Shown in pieces: positions 21,834 through 30,413 of a stretch of 61,535 nucleotides of DNA. The notes below the pieces were generated by a model, which was not told the origin of the DNA, made no database searches, and worked only from the letters and a program-made list of their open reading frames with translations. The first letter of the stretch is position 1, and every line of letters begins with the position of its first letter. This stretch comes from a virus, in the IMG/VR virus record IMGVR_UViG_3300035182_000178, positions 1-61,535 of that record, one strand, 5' to 3'. The position numbers were made by a program, and so were the translations under genes.

Positions 21834-22355
21834 CTACTTCTTTACAAGCGTGACCTTGGTTTCGTTCACAGCTCCAGCGCCGAACAAGTCCATAGGAAAT
21901 TCAACACCGCGTTCGATCAGATCTTTGACGAAAGACTTGAGCGTCATAGGATGTATATTCATATCCTGAACTGGTCTGAACCCGAGGGAGATCAATTCGC
22001 GCATAGCTTCCTTGGCTTGCTCATTTTCCCCCTTAGCGAAATCGCATTTGACCGTATTCTTGATAATCGAATCGTAATTATGTGAAGTAAGCCAATCAAA
22101 GGCTTTTTGACGTTGCTCCACGGGAATGGAAGCATAGTACTTCTGCTTCACTTCAATCTTGGAACCGTCCTCCAGTTTTACGAGTTCAACCCCCAGTTCA
22201 GCCATAGCATTAGGAAGTTCTACCTGACTGATATAGTTCAGGTGCTCTTTGGCTTGCTTCAGCTGAACTTCTAGGTCAGCGACAACTGCTTCTTGTTCGA
22301 CTTGTCTCTTGCACAAGGTAGAAACAAGTTGAAGTTCTGTGTCAGTTAGCTTCAT
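21834..22355 (-). CDS. Hypothetical early protein with N-terminal coiled coil
   Basis: 173 residues from 22355 (AAGGAG site). Residues 1-45 form a likely coiled coil (LCKRQVEQEAVVADLEVQLK), followed by a mixed alpha/beta region with KYYASIPVEQRQKAFDWL. Proteins of this shape occur next to recombination and exonuclease genes in phages, but no function is known to me. It overlaps the DnaQ-like gene by 14 nt. Confidence 0.6.
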   Translation of the reverse strand: MKLTDTELQLVSTLCKRQVEQEAVVADLEVQLKQAKEHLNYISQVELPNAMAELGVELVKLEDGSKIEVKQKYYASIPVEQRQKAFDWLTSHNYDSIIKNTVKCDFAKGENEQAKEAMRELISLGFRPVQDMNIHPMTLKSFVKDLIERGVEFPMDLFGAGAVNETKVTLVKK

Positions 22356-22965
22356 TGTGGTACTCCTTGCATCCGAAATAAACCTCGATACAGGCATCTA
22401 CGTCTGCCATAGCTGTGTGCGCGTTCTCGAAGGCCGCGCCCTTGAAAAAGGTGTATGCTTCAGTCAAGTTGGGTTTCTTGTACTTGTTGAAACCGGCGCG
22501 AATCATGCGAGGGGTCGGAGGGCACTTGACAATGTCCGTAGACATGTCGGCGGTACATTCTGCAACACCTGTTTTCCAGGCGTCCGCTACTTCGCGATCA
22601 AAGTGACGCAAAAGAGCGATTCTGAGAAGTTTGGCGTCGAAACCTTCATTATGAGCGATTCGCGTGTTAGCCTTGCGCCACAGGCTGAGGAAGTTACCGA
22701 ATACGTCCTTGGCATCAATTCCCTCGGTAATGGCTCGTTCAGTTGAAATACCGTGAATTTTTGCAACGACTTCAGGAACAACCCAGCCGTCCGGCTTCAC
22801 AATCGCTTCATACGAATCTAGTACGACGCGGGTATTCAAGTCGACCAACTTCGCGGCGATCTGAACAACGTGCGGTTGATGCACTGCATCGGACGGAGAT
22901 TTAAAGTCCGGAAGCCCTGAAGTTTCGGTATCGTAAAAGAGACCGATGATGGGTTGTCCCCTCAC
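22342..22965 (-). CDS. DnaQ-like 3'-5' exonuclease (DEDDh)
   Basis: 207 residues from a GTG start at 22965 with CAGGAG upstream and a GTGA overlap. Exo I is D-x-E in LFYDTETSG, then KIHGIS, Exo II in RIAHNEGFDAKLL, and Exo III H-x4-D in AHTAMADVDA. This is a DEDDh exonuclease, distinct from the exonuclease domain of the polymerase. It may proofread or process recombination ends. Confidence 0.85.
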   Translation of the reverse strand: MRGQPIIGLFYDTETSGLPDFKSPSDAVHQPHVVQIAAKLVDLNTRVVLDSYEAIVKPDGWVVPEVVAKIHGISTERAITEGIDAKDVFGNFLSLWRKANTRIAHNEGFDAKLLRIALLRHFDREVADAWKTGVAECTADMSTDIVKCPPTPRMIRAGFNKYKKPNLTEAYTFFKGAAFENAHTAMADVDACIEVYFGCKEYHNEAN

Positions 22966-23297
22966 TGTGCTGCTCCTGATGTGTCTACTTGGATAACAAG
23001 GTATCGTCGTTGTAGACGATCCCACTTAAGAAACTTCACACGACCGTTGTTCTTTTCCCCGGCGACCATAGCGACGGTACTCATCAGTACCGGGTCGCCG
23101 ACCGGGAGAAGGTAGTCTTCGTCACCGAAATTTTCAAGATCGTTGCGAAGTTTACGAACAGTTGGCACCGGGGCAAGAAGAGATTGAGTGTGCTTCATAA
23201 GCACAACCAGTTCTCCGTACTCAGTGGCTGGAGAGAAGTCCATCTTTGAACCGCCGCTTTGAGACACTGGTTCGCAGACAATAAATACTTTTGGCAT
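22962..23297 (-). CDS. Hypothetical conserved protein
   Basis: 111 residues with an AAGGAAA ribosome site. The beta-rich N-terminus (MPKVFIVCEPV) and the sequence DYLLPVGDPVLMSTVAMVAGE near the centre look conserved, but I recognise no family. It sits between the helicase and the exonuclease, coupled to the latter. Confidence 0.65.
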   Translation of the reverse strand: MPKVFIVCEPVSQSGGSKMDFSPATEYGELVVLMKHTQSLLAPVPTVRKLRNDLENFGDEDYLLPVGDPVLMSTVAMVAGEKNNGRVKFLKWDRLQRRYLVIQVDTSGAAQ

Positions 23298-23336
23298 ATT
23301 TTTCCTTGTTGGTTTTATAGCAGTATAGCGCCCATT

Positions 23337-24824
23337 TTACACAATATTTTGCCCAGAATTACTGAGATCAAGCATAAAGGCACTAAGATCTTTTTTGTTG
23401 CTCAAGGACAAAAGAATTTTCTTGTCGATCGTACTTTCAGCTTCAAGATCGATGTACAAAACCTTGTCCGCTTCTTGACCAATACGATGACAACGATCTT
23501 CGGATTGCCAACGATGACTGGCGCTGAAAGAATTACTGTAGTAAATAGCAGTTGCTGCGCGAGTAAGGTTAAGACCAATACCGCCAGAAGAAGGCGTGCC
23601 AAGGAGATATTTCACCTCGCCGTTACGAAATCTCTGAAGATTTAGCGAGCGTTCGTCTTTACTGACTTCTCCGTAGTACTCGACACAGTCGTCTCCGAAC
23701 ACTTTGCTGAGAATACGAATATCCTCCTGAAAACGACACCAGATAATCACGCTACCTTCTATATCTTCCACAGTTTCAAGAAGAGCCGCTACACGCGGGT
23801 TTTCCTTGGGATCGTGTTTGAATAGGTCGATGAAATTGTTGTCTTGATCAACGAGGTATCCGCAAGTCAATTGTTGTAACCGAAGCATAAGTGTCAGTTT
23901 ATGAAGAACTGGAACACTCACGTCGTTAAGTTCAAACCTACATTCGTCCTCCAACTGATTGTACAGTTTTCGTTGGTAGTCAGAAAGTTTGAAGTAGCGT
24001 TTCTCGTAGATCTTCGGCGGAAGATCCAAACACTCTTCTTTTGTCACGCGCATACTGTAAGGTGCAATTTTAGCTTTCAGTTGGTCCAGGTTACGGTATC
24101 GCTGCGATCCGTCCGGGTTTTTCGCCGCAATTTGTGGAGCGTGACGCAAGTTGTTCTTGCGCATGATCGCTGTGACCATCGGATGGTCTTTGGGCAGCAT
24201 CTCCGCATAATCGGCTTTGAATGCCGGGTAGGAATCGCCAAGGATAGACTCATCTAGGAAAGCGAACTGGGAGAACACATCAAACGGACTATTGACCACA
24301 GCGTCGCCAGCGAGGATACGGCGATACTTCATGAGCGGTTTGAGTTTCATCAAACGTTTCGTTCGCATAGCAGTCGGAGACTTGATTCGCGTAGATTCGT
24401 CAACAACGACCATAGCGTCCGTTGCAAGGAGAAGACGTTTCAGAAATTTCGGAAGTGCGTCGTAGCTCATACCTTCGATGTTCGCACACAAGATACGAAG
24501 ATGCTCCCCTGTATCAAGGAGTTTCTCGCACGCAAGCATGGAATTCTTGTTCCCCGCTTCCCAGACGGCTGCTTTGAATTCGATGTGGTCTGGAAGACTC
24601 AGCGGGAAGTCTTCTTCCAACCACTTTTTATGAACACCGTTCGGTGCTAGGATGACCACACAGTTAATGCGCCCAAGTGAATACAAGTACGCAGCGGTGT
24701 CTACCGTGGGCTTTGACTTACCGGCCCCCATTTCAAACAGGATGGCGAATATTTCTGCTGTCCGAGAAAGCATAAAACATTCGTGCTGGTGTTCGTACGG
24801 TTTAGATTTGTACTGATATTCCAT
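23337..24824 (-). CDS. SNF2-like SF2 DNA helicase/translocase
   Basis: 495 residues. Motif I MGAGKS at 32-37, VVVDES (motif II, DEST variant), then the C-terminal helicase domain with IIWCRFQEDIRIL, GTPSSGGIGLNL and the SNF2 motif VI HRWQSEDRCHRIGQ. This is the first gene of the leftward operon, immediately downstream of the AT-rich control region. Phage members of this family serve in replication initiation, fork remodelling or recombination. The ribosome site is weak. Confidence 0.85.
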   Translation of the reverse strand: MEYQYKSKPYEHQHECFMLSRTAEIFAILFEMGAGKSKPTVDTAAYLYSLGRINCVVILAPNGVHKKWLEEDFPLSLPDHIEFKAAVWEAGNKNSMLACEKLLDTGEHLRILCANIEGMSYDALPKFLKRLLLATDAMVVVDESTRIKSPTAMRTKRLMKLKPLMKYRRILAGDAVVNSPFDVFSQFAFLDESILGDSYPAFKADYAEMLPKDHPMVTAIMRKNNLRHAPQIAAKNPDGSQRYRNLDQLKAKIAPYSMRVTKEECLDLPPKIYEKRYFKLSDYQRKLYNQLEDECRFELNDVSVPVLHKLTLMLRLQQLTCGYLVDQDNNFIDLFKHDPKENPRVAALLETVEDIEGSVIIWCRFQEDIRILSKVFGDDCVEYYGEVSKDERSLNLQRFRNGEVKYLLGTPSSGGIGLNLTRAATAIYYSNSFSASHRWQSEDRCHRIGQEADKVLYIDLEAESTIDKKILLSLSNKKDLSAFMLDLSNSGQNIV

Positions 24825-24969
24825 GATGTGCGCTTATGAAGGTATTGCGCTAGTGTAACGCAAAACACCACGCCCATAGCAACACAACACAGATACTACA
24901 CAGCGGCGCACCGGGGGTGTATAATGGCACCCTATACAGGTCATAAAGCGCAAAAAGAAAGACAAATAT

Positions 24970-25092
24970 GTAAACGGTATAGCTAGCTAGCCCTAGCAGA
25001 TACCCAGCACCTCTTTTGCCATTACAAAACAGCAACATAGCAGCACTAGCAGCTATATACGCTCGAAAAAACAAAAAAATTTTTTTTATTTT
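24970..25092 (-). promoter_or_regulatory. Duplicated control element, copy 1 (faces the leftward operon)
   Basis: Read on the minus strand: A8-T7-G-T6, then CGAGCGTATATAGCTGC and TAGTGCTGCTATGT, then 28 nt of unrelated sequence, then TGGGTATCTGCT and a GGCTAGC-type box. The same blocks in the same order and with the same 28-nt spacing occur on the plus strand at 61397-61505. TATATA could act as a -10 box, with the A/T tracts as an UP-like or bent-DNA element. Confidence 0.75.
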
Positions 25093-25093
25093 T

Positions 25094-25121
25094 TTGGCTA
25101 GCCGCTATGTGCTAGCCAAAT
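25094..25121. repeat. Inverted repeat TTTGGCTAGC / GCTAGCCAAA
   Basis: Perfect 10-bp arms separated by 8 nt, immediately beside the A/T tract of copy 1. Orientation relative to the T-run does not make a standard terminator for the late operon, so a protein-binding site or cruciform is more likely. Confidence 0.6.
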
Positions 25122-25272
25122 ACACGTAAGCCATGTGGCACAAGCAAACCCAGCTAGCACCTTACCTGCTAGTAGCTGCTAAGCTAGCAGCTAAATAGCA
25201 TATTTTGGCGCGTGCGTGCGTCTTATGAAAGACAATTATTTAATACGCATACACACGTATTTGGTGTTTTTG

Positions 25273-27117
25273 CTATTTACCTGTCCTTGTACGAAGACCA
25301 CGAAGTGTTTCTTCCGCGTCTTGTTGAGGATACTGAAGAACTGACCATGCGGCTCGCCCCGGTACGTTCAGGTTTTTGAGCTGTCCAAGGCCACCGCTTG
25401 AAGGCACTTCTTCGCGCAAAAGATTACGACCCATCATGAAACGCTGAACGGCAGGACTGGTTGTCGCACCTTCAAATCCCGGCATGTGTCCGGCTAAACC
25501 GAACACTATATCTTTAGGGTTTTTGGCGACAATACCTGAAGCAACACGAAGATTACCGACACCGTTGGCAGTCAGATTGTTGCCGGGATTTTTCAGAACA
25601 CGGGACAGTTCAGGAATCAGTTGGAATGTGTTAACCATGTCCTGGCCGTTTTGTGACATATACGGATGCAACCAACTCAGCTCTGTGGGCTTGTTTGCCA
25701 AATCAGAGTAGAATCGGTGAGCTTCCTTATACGCATTGTCCTTAGCACCGTAAGTACCACGATTCGCTTTCATGAACAAATCATTGTTGATTGTACCCGG
25801 TACAACATTCTCACGCCAGAAGTTCTTGGCTTCCGTGACCATTTTCATGGCTGTCGGATTGGTGACGCCCCAGCGATCAACGTCGGCAGATATTGAAGCA
25901 TACATGCTGTCCAGTTCACGAACAGCCATTTTAGCCGCCGCTTTCTGGTCAGAAGATTCTGCTGCTTGGCGAGCAAGTTCTTTCGCACGACCAATGACCG
26001 ATTGCAATTCATGCAAGGATGTAAAGTCTGCGTGACTGATACCCTTAGCGGTCGCCATGTCACGGAAGGCTTTCATCCCCGTACCTGAAGCGTCATCTGC
26101 TTCCTTGATGTAATACAGTGCGTTATTCTGACTAGGTAGCTGCTGTGCAGTTCGACCACGCGGCGCTTGACCGTATTGGTTCAGTATAGTACGTGCAGTG
26201 TTCTGAGAATCTGGAGTCAATACGTTCGGCAAATTGTTGGACGTGATGTAGTCGTCAACACCCTTCCAGAGTTCAGAGCCTTTTCCTTTAAGAGCCTCGC
26301 CAGCACCGACGATTTCTTGGCGAATATTATCACCATGCAGAACACGTGATTCAGGTTGACCGATAACCCCGGTAGGAGCATTCACTGTTCTGTCAGCGGC
26401 GGTCTCAAAAGCCTTCAATTGCTTGGCTGTCATTTTCGGAGTACCGGCGTAACCCGCTTCTATCGTATGGAATACGGAAAGAGGATCAACTGAACCCATT
26501 GTCGGATCAATACCGAGTCGACGAGCAGAATCTGCCAGCGGCATAGTTTCCTTGCCCATGTCGTTATAGCGTCGAAAGACACCACCAGCGGTTTTCCCTG
26601 TGGCGGCGATCGGCAGACCCATTACCCCTGTTGTCACACCACTTTCAAGACCTCTCATACCACGAGTACCGAGCATCACACCATCGATGTCACCTTCTGT
26701 GGGAGACATTGCGGCCTGAAGCCCGGCGGTGCCCATCTGTGCGCCAATGCGAGCAGGGGTTGAAAGTGCCAGCGCAGCGTCAAAACCGAACCCTCCCATG
26801 TTGGCAGGCCAGTTTTTCATCAGACGACTGTCAATAGCACGTTTTTCTTTCTTAGCAGCATTAGAAGCAGCAATCTCTTCCTTGGTGCCAAATGCGCCAA
26901 CGCCGATTTCCTTGAGACCCTGGATTATGTCATCGGCTTTTTTACCGACACCGGCGAGCGCAAGCTGTGGGCCAGACATACCAGCGGTGTAATCTTCGTT
27001 GTCTACAGGGGTATTCTGACGAGCCTTCGCGGCCTTTACCGCAGGCGCAATGACCATCTGACTAAGTTCTTTTTCCAAGTCCTCGTCAGTCATCAGAGAA
27101 TAACGATCATCAGACAT
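25273..27117 (-). CDS. Putative virion/DNA-ejection protein
   Basis: 614 residues, last gene of the late operon. No catalytic motif is recognised. The N-terminal 170 residues are Gly/Ala-rich with amphipathic stretches (e.g. FDAALALSTPARIGAQ), followed by a long helical region. In short-tailed phages the 3' end of the structural operon usually encodes large internal proteins ejected with the DNA; this gene and the next four fit that position and composition. Confidence 0.5.
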   Translation of the reverse strand: MSDDRYSLMTDEDLEKELSQMVIAPAVKAAKARQNTPVDNEDYTAGMSGPQLALAGVGKKADDIIQGLKEIGVGAFGTKEEIAASNAAKKEKRAIDSRLMKNWPANMGGFGFDAALALSTPARIGAQMGTAGLQAAMSPTEGDIDGVMLGTRGMRGLESGVTTGVMGLPIAATGKTAGGVFRRYNDMGKETMPLADSARRLGIDPTMGSVDPLSVFHTIEAGYAGTPKMTAKQLKAFETAADRTVNAPTGVIGQPESRVLHGDNIRQEIVGAGEALKGKGSELWKGVDDYITSNNLPNVLTPDSQNTARTILNQYGQAPRGRTAQQLPSQNNALYYIKEADDASGTGMKAFRDMATAKGISHADFTSLHELQSVIGRAKELARQAAESSDQKAAAKMAVRELDSMYASISADVDRWGVTNPTAMKMVTEAKNFWRENVVPGTINNDLFMKANRGTYGAKDNAYKEAHRFYSDLANKPTELSWLHPYMSQNGQDMVNTFQLIPELSRVLKNPGNNLTANGVGNLRVASGIVAKNPKDIVFGLAGHMPGFEGATTSPAVQRFMMGRNLLREEVPSSGGLGQLKNLNVPGRAAWSVLQYPQQDAEETLRGLRTRTGK

Positions 27118-28706
27118 TACTTGTCCTCCTTGACACCCATGATCTTGTTGTAGGCATCGCGCAAACGAAGCGTTTCGATCTTGCCGTAACGTTCCTTCAT
27201 CTTCAACCAGTCAGAAGACAAGAGGCCATTTTTGTCAGTGTGTTCACTGGCTTTTTGTGCCAGTCGCATATTGGATTGCGCTACAGCGATCATCATCTGC
27301 ATGAGCTTCATGTTGCCTTCACGCGTCCCAGAAAGACCAGGAGCCATTGACTGTAACAACTGGTCTTCGTAGTTGGACATCGCACCCGGTAACAAGTTCT
27401 GACCGTCAGCCGATTTCATACCTAACGCAAGTTTCTTAGCGAGCGCATCAAACACCTGTGTGTCAGGCGTACCTGCATCCACCTCAATTCCCAGAGACTT
27501 AAGACCACTACGGAAATTCTGGATGTGTGGGCCAAGTTCGCCTTCAGGCATTGTCGGATTATTTTCAAGGAGTGCAGTCATGGCAGACAGATTGTTGACC
27601 AGACCAGAATTCTTGGAGAACAGCTCTGACATAGCGACGCGTTCCTTGGAAAGAGCCTTCCCAGCTTCTGGTTTCTGTGCCTCTTGAACTTTGTCCTTAA
27701 AAGGCACACCCGTAGGCGCATTTGCGGGGGCTTGCGGGGCGCTAGGTTTGCCCGGTACGGCCATTTCTGCCTGTGTAGGCGGACTCGCAGTAGGCTGGGT
27801 AGTACCAGTGCCTTGCCCGCTTTGCCCGAGTTGCAAGTTTTGGCGCACAGGATCTATACCGTACGAAGAAATCAGCTCCTGACGAGCCAGTGCCATGTTG
27901 CGCAGACCTTCCTGATACATGCGGCTTTCCGGTTGTCCGCGAGAATTCTCTACTTGTTGCTTCGCTGCGTTGAATTCGTCAAAGACGATTTTTGCCCGAT
28001 CATTGGCCGTCAGTGGCCCCTTTTCGTCTTGCGACACAGGGACAGTGACTCGGTTCGGTTCAAGTTGCGTCTGCGAAAGAGGAGCTTGCGGCTGCATAGA
28101 ACCTTGCGGTGCTTCATTGCCTCGCGGACCAGTGGGTTGCGTGGCGAACTGTTCGATGTAGTTCTTCACGGCGTTATCAGCTTGAGCACGAATCCATGTC
28201 ATACGCTGCTCGCCATCAGGGAAGTCCATTTCCTTGGCAACTTGCGCGGCGCTATTCATCGCACCGTTATAAACAGTCCGAAGCTGTTCCGGAGAAGGCA
28301 TCTTACCAAGAGCTCCGCGACCAAGCAATGACTTGTCGAAGCTATCTGCTTCACGCACAGCATTTTCAGCCATACGTACTTCTTCTTGATCGGCTTTCTG
28401 TGCACGAATCAGCTGTGCGTTCGCCATATCTGTTGTACGCTGACCTTCAGAACCGATGGCCTGAGCAGCGGCATCCCACGAACGCTTACGCGGGTCTGCA
28501 CCATAGCGAACAAGGTAGTCACTAACCATCCGACTAACAGATCCTTGATCAGCTAGAGGAAGGCGCATTGTGTCAAGAGCTTGTGCTTGTGAGTCATCTC
28601 GCCACTCGCGCATGTTCTGACGCTCAGCTGGGTTGTAGTTGTCCTCATTCAACAACTTAGACAACACACCTTGTACAGAATTCGGATCAGGTTGAATACC
28701 AGCCAT
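27117..28706 (-). CDS. Putative virion/DNA-ejection protein
   Basis: 529 residues, Gln/Ala/Pro-rich, with a low-complexity middle (about residues 190-345) between two helical regions. It abuts both neighbours. No enzymatic motif. Assigned as an internal virion protein from position and composition only. Confidence 0.5.
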   Translation of the reverse strand: MAGIQPDPNSVQGVLSKLLNEDNYNPAERQNMREWRDDSQAQALDTMRLPLADQGSVSRMVSDYLVRYGADPRKRSWDAAAQAIGSEGQRTTDMANAQLIRAQKADQEEVRMAENAVREADSFDKSLLGRGALGKMPSPEQLRTVYNGAMNSAAQVAKEMDFPDGEQRMTWIRAQADNAVKNYIEQFATQPTGPRGNEAPQGSMQPQAPLSQTQLEPNRVTVPVSQDEKGPLTANDRAKIVFDEFNAAKQQVENSRGQPESRMYQEGLRNMALARQELISSYGIDPVRQNLQLGQSGQGTGTTQPTASPPTQAEMAVPGKPSAPQAPANAPTGVPFKDKVQEAQKPEAGKALSKERVAMSELFSKNSGLVNNLSAMTALLENNPTMPEGELGPHIQNFRSGLKSLGIEVDAGTPDTQVFDALAKKLALGMKSADGQNLLPGAMSNYEDQLLQSMAPGLSGTREGNMKLMQMMIAVAQSNMRLAQKASEHTDKNGLLSSDWLKMKERYGKIETLRLRDAYNKIMGVKEDK

Positions 28707-28708
28707 GA

Positions 28709-29632
28709 TTAGGCTCCAGAGCCAGTGATATTGAAACCAAGATCACCAAGCAGAGCCTGGATAGACGAGTCGTTCAAGCCAGACTGCATAGCTTGAAGAG
28801 CAGCAAGCACCTTGGAAACGTTGTCAGGTTGCGCAACAGGGGTAGAGATATTTGGTTGAACACCCCTGGATATATTGCCAATAGCGGACGAAATAGAATT
28901 GAGACCAGAAATAGGGAACTGCTGCTGTTGCAACCAATCCTGATAACCCTTGTCCAGTGTGGTCTGCTGAAGTTGCTGACCAGTATTCGCCGCTGTGAGT
29001 TGGTTCGTAATGTCCTGCTGCGTGAGTTGAGAGCCAGTACCAGACACACCAGTGAGACCGCTGGCAGACTGATTACCCTGTTGCGCCCAGTTCAAGTAGT
29101 TCTGGTTAGCTTGCGTGAAGTCAGCCGCATTCTGTTTCGCCAGTGCGGAATCAAGACCCATCTGCTGATCGCGGATAGCTCGAGCAGTGAAGTCAGCATT
29201 GCGACTAGAGCCGAATTGACCAGCACCCGTGAACGTACTATTCACATTAGGCAAAATATTCTCAAACAAGTTGCGATTAGATGCATCGATCGTTGCTTGA
29301 TTGGCGTCCTGAGTGTAAGGATTCAGGAACTGCGTCATCTTATTCGGATCGTAGTTGGCGTTCTGTTGATACAGACCAGAGGCCTGAGACAACCCACCGC
29401 CCCAAGTACCGACAGCATTGTTCCCGCTCATCGTATTGAAAGCGTTCTGTTGGTCAGGGGTGATCCCAGTGCTCAGCGGCTGATTGTACCAGTTCTGGTA
29501 AACTTGTTCTGTCCAGTTAGGGAAACCGGCAGCGTAGTTAGAACCTGTATCTGTCAGGTTTGTCCAGGTATCTGGATACAAGTACTCGACGTTCTGGGTG
29601 TTGGGGCTGCTTGTCGTTGAGAGAGCACTCAT
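28709..29632 (-). CDS. Putative internal virion protein
   Basis: 307 residues, very rich in Asn, Gln, Ser and Thr. Around residues 105-160 (FLNPYTQDANQATIDASNRN then GQFGSSRNADF) it resembles a family of phage structural/ejection proteins found downstream of tail genes in podoviruses. No enzyme motif. Confidence 0.5.
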   Translation of the reverse strand: MSALSTTSSPNTQNVEYLYPDTWTNLTDTGSNYAAGFPNWTEQVYQNWYNQPLSTGITPDQQNAFNTMSGNNAVGTWGGGLSQASGLYQQNANYDPNKMTQFLNPYTQDANQATIDASNRNLFENILPNVNSTFTGAGQFGSSRNADFTARAIRDQQMGLDSALAKQNAADFTQANQNYLNWAQQGNQSASGLTGVSGTGSQLTQQDITNQLTAANTGQQLQQTTLDKGYQDWLQQQQFPISGLNSISSAIGNISRGVQPNISTPVAQPDNVSKVLAALQAMQSGLNDSSIQALLGDLGFNITGSGA

Positions 29633-29633
29633 G

Positions 29634-30413
29634 TTAGTTCTTCCTGTACAGAGTCAGAGGAGCCTTGGAACCTGTAGCACCTGTCTTGATATTCGCGACA
29701 GTGCTGTCACGTTTGGACACCTTGGCAGTTGGGTTGTTGCGCAAAGCCTGAGCCATCATCAGAGCGGCACTGGCGGCAGCGAGGCCTCGCCCAAGCCCAG
29801 AATTCTGAGCGTTCTGTTGCGCTTGATATTTTTGAAGCGCATTTGTTGCCTGTGCCTCGGCCAGACGCTGAAGCGCAGATTTACCGCCAGAGCCAGAACT
29901 CTTAACACCAGATTCATCTTGAACAGCAGCGTTGGCGATATCTGAGTAATACTCGTTCTGACCAGTTTCGTCGAGATACCCAACAATGTTACCTTGCTCG
30001 TCCAAGATATAATCTTGACCGTTCAGATTGACGACATGTTGATCTAACGGCAGACCTGTCGCTTGACTGTAGGCATTGTCCATGTCCGTGTATGTATCTT
30101 GGAACGGTACAAGATTCATACCGTCGAAGACACTGGTCGGCAGTGTGCCGCCCATCATCAGAGAACTCGTATCCAGAGTCGGACTGGTGAAATTCAAGAT
30201 ACCCGGAATCTGGGTGAGATCAGTGACACCACTGAAATCTCCACCGAGAGCCTGCGTCAAAAGAGCACCGAGGTCAGGACTAGCCAGATTGGTGTAGTAC
30301 GACGGATCGTACGACGTGGCGTCATTGTACGCTGCGTCTGACAAGTAGCTATTGTCTGAGATACCGTAAGCGTTGGGATCGTCGACAGGGTCGTAGTCAA
30401 GAATGTCGCTCAA
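29634..30413 (-). CDS. Putative virion protein
   Basis: 259 residues. Acidic, Asp/Tyr/Ser-rich N-terminal half (YDPVDDPNAYGISDN) followed by an Ala/Gln-rich helical part with AAASAALMMAQAL. Overlaps the next upstream gene by 4 nt. Not recognised. Confidence 0.5.
   Translation of the reverse strand: MSDILDYDPVDDPNAYGISDNSYLSDAAYNDATSYDPSYYTNLASPDLGALLTQALGGDFSGVTDLTQIPGILNFTSPTLDTSSLMMGGTLPTSVFDGMNLVPFQDTYTDMDNAYSQATGLPLDQHVVNLNGQDYILDEQGNIVGYLDETGQNEYYSDIANAAVQDESGVKSSGSGGKSALQRLAEAQATNALQKYQAQQNAQNSGLGRGLAAASAALMMAQALRNNPTAKVSKRDSTVANIKTGATGSKAPLTLYRKN

Larger units (their letters stand above)
24825..25272. other. 448-bp non-coding control region between late and replication operons
   Basis: No supported gene. 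It holds the duplicated control element (24970-25092), the hairpin TTTGGCTAGC/GCTAGCCAAA (25094-25121), a second hairpin AGCTGCTA/TAGCAGCT near 25177, many GCTAGC palindromes, long A and T runs, a GGTGTATAATGGCACC dyad near 24911, and a TTGCG/CGCAA dyad with TACACT just before the helicase gene. The combination suggests a promoter region and perhaps an origin of replication. Confidence 0.7.

Noticed and set aside
6633-24824. Complete Z-genome (diaminopurine) pathway suggested by an HD phosphohydrolase next to a family A polymerase
   Set aside because: No PurZ (adenylosuccinate synthetase-like) or MazZ gene is visible. The HD protein has the YfbR GDxPxxxK motif, and the neighbours point to thymidine chemistry instead.
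24905-24925. TATAAT within GGTGTATAATGGCACC as a plus-strand promoter
   Set aside because: No -35 partner, and no plus-strand gene follows for 35 kb. The similar GGTGTATAATG at 21304 works better as a ribosome site plus ATG, so both are probably coincidental or translational.
24850-25074. 74-codon hydrophobic minus-strand frame
   Set aside because: Starts at a TTG inside the duplicated control element with only A/T runs upstream and no ribosome site. It is non-coding control DNA read as protein.
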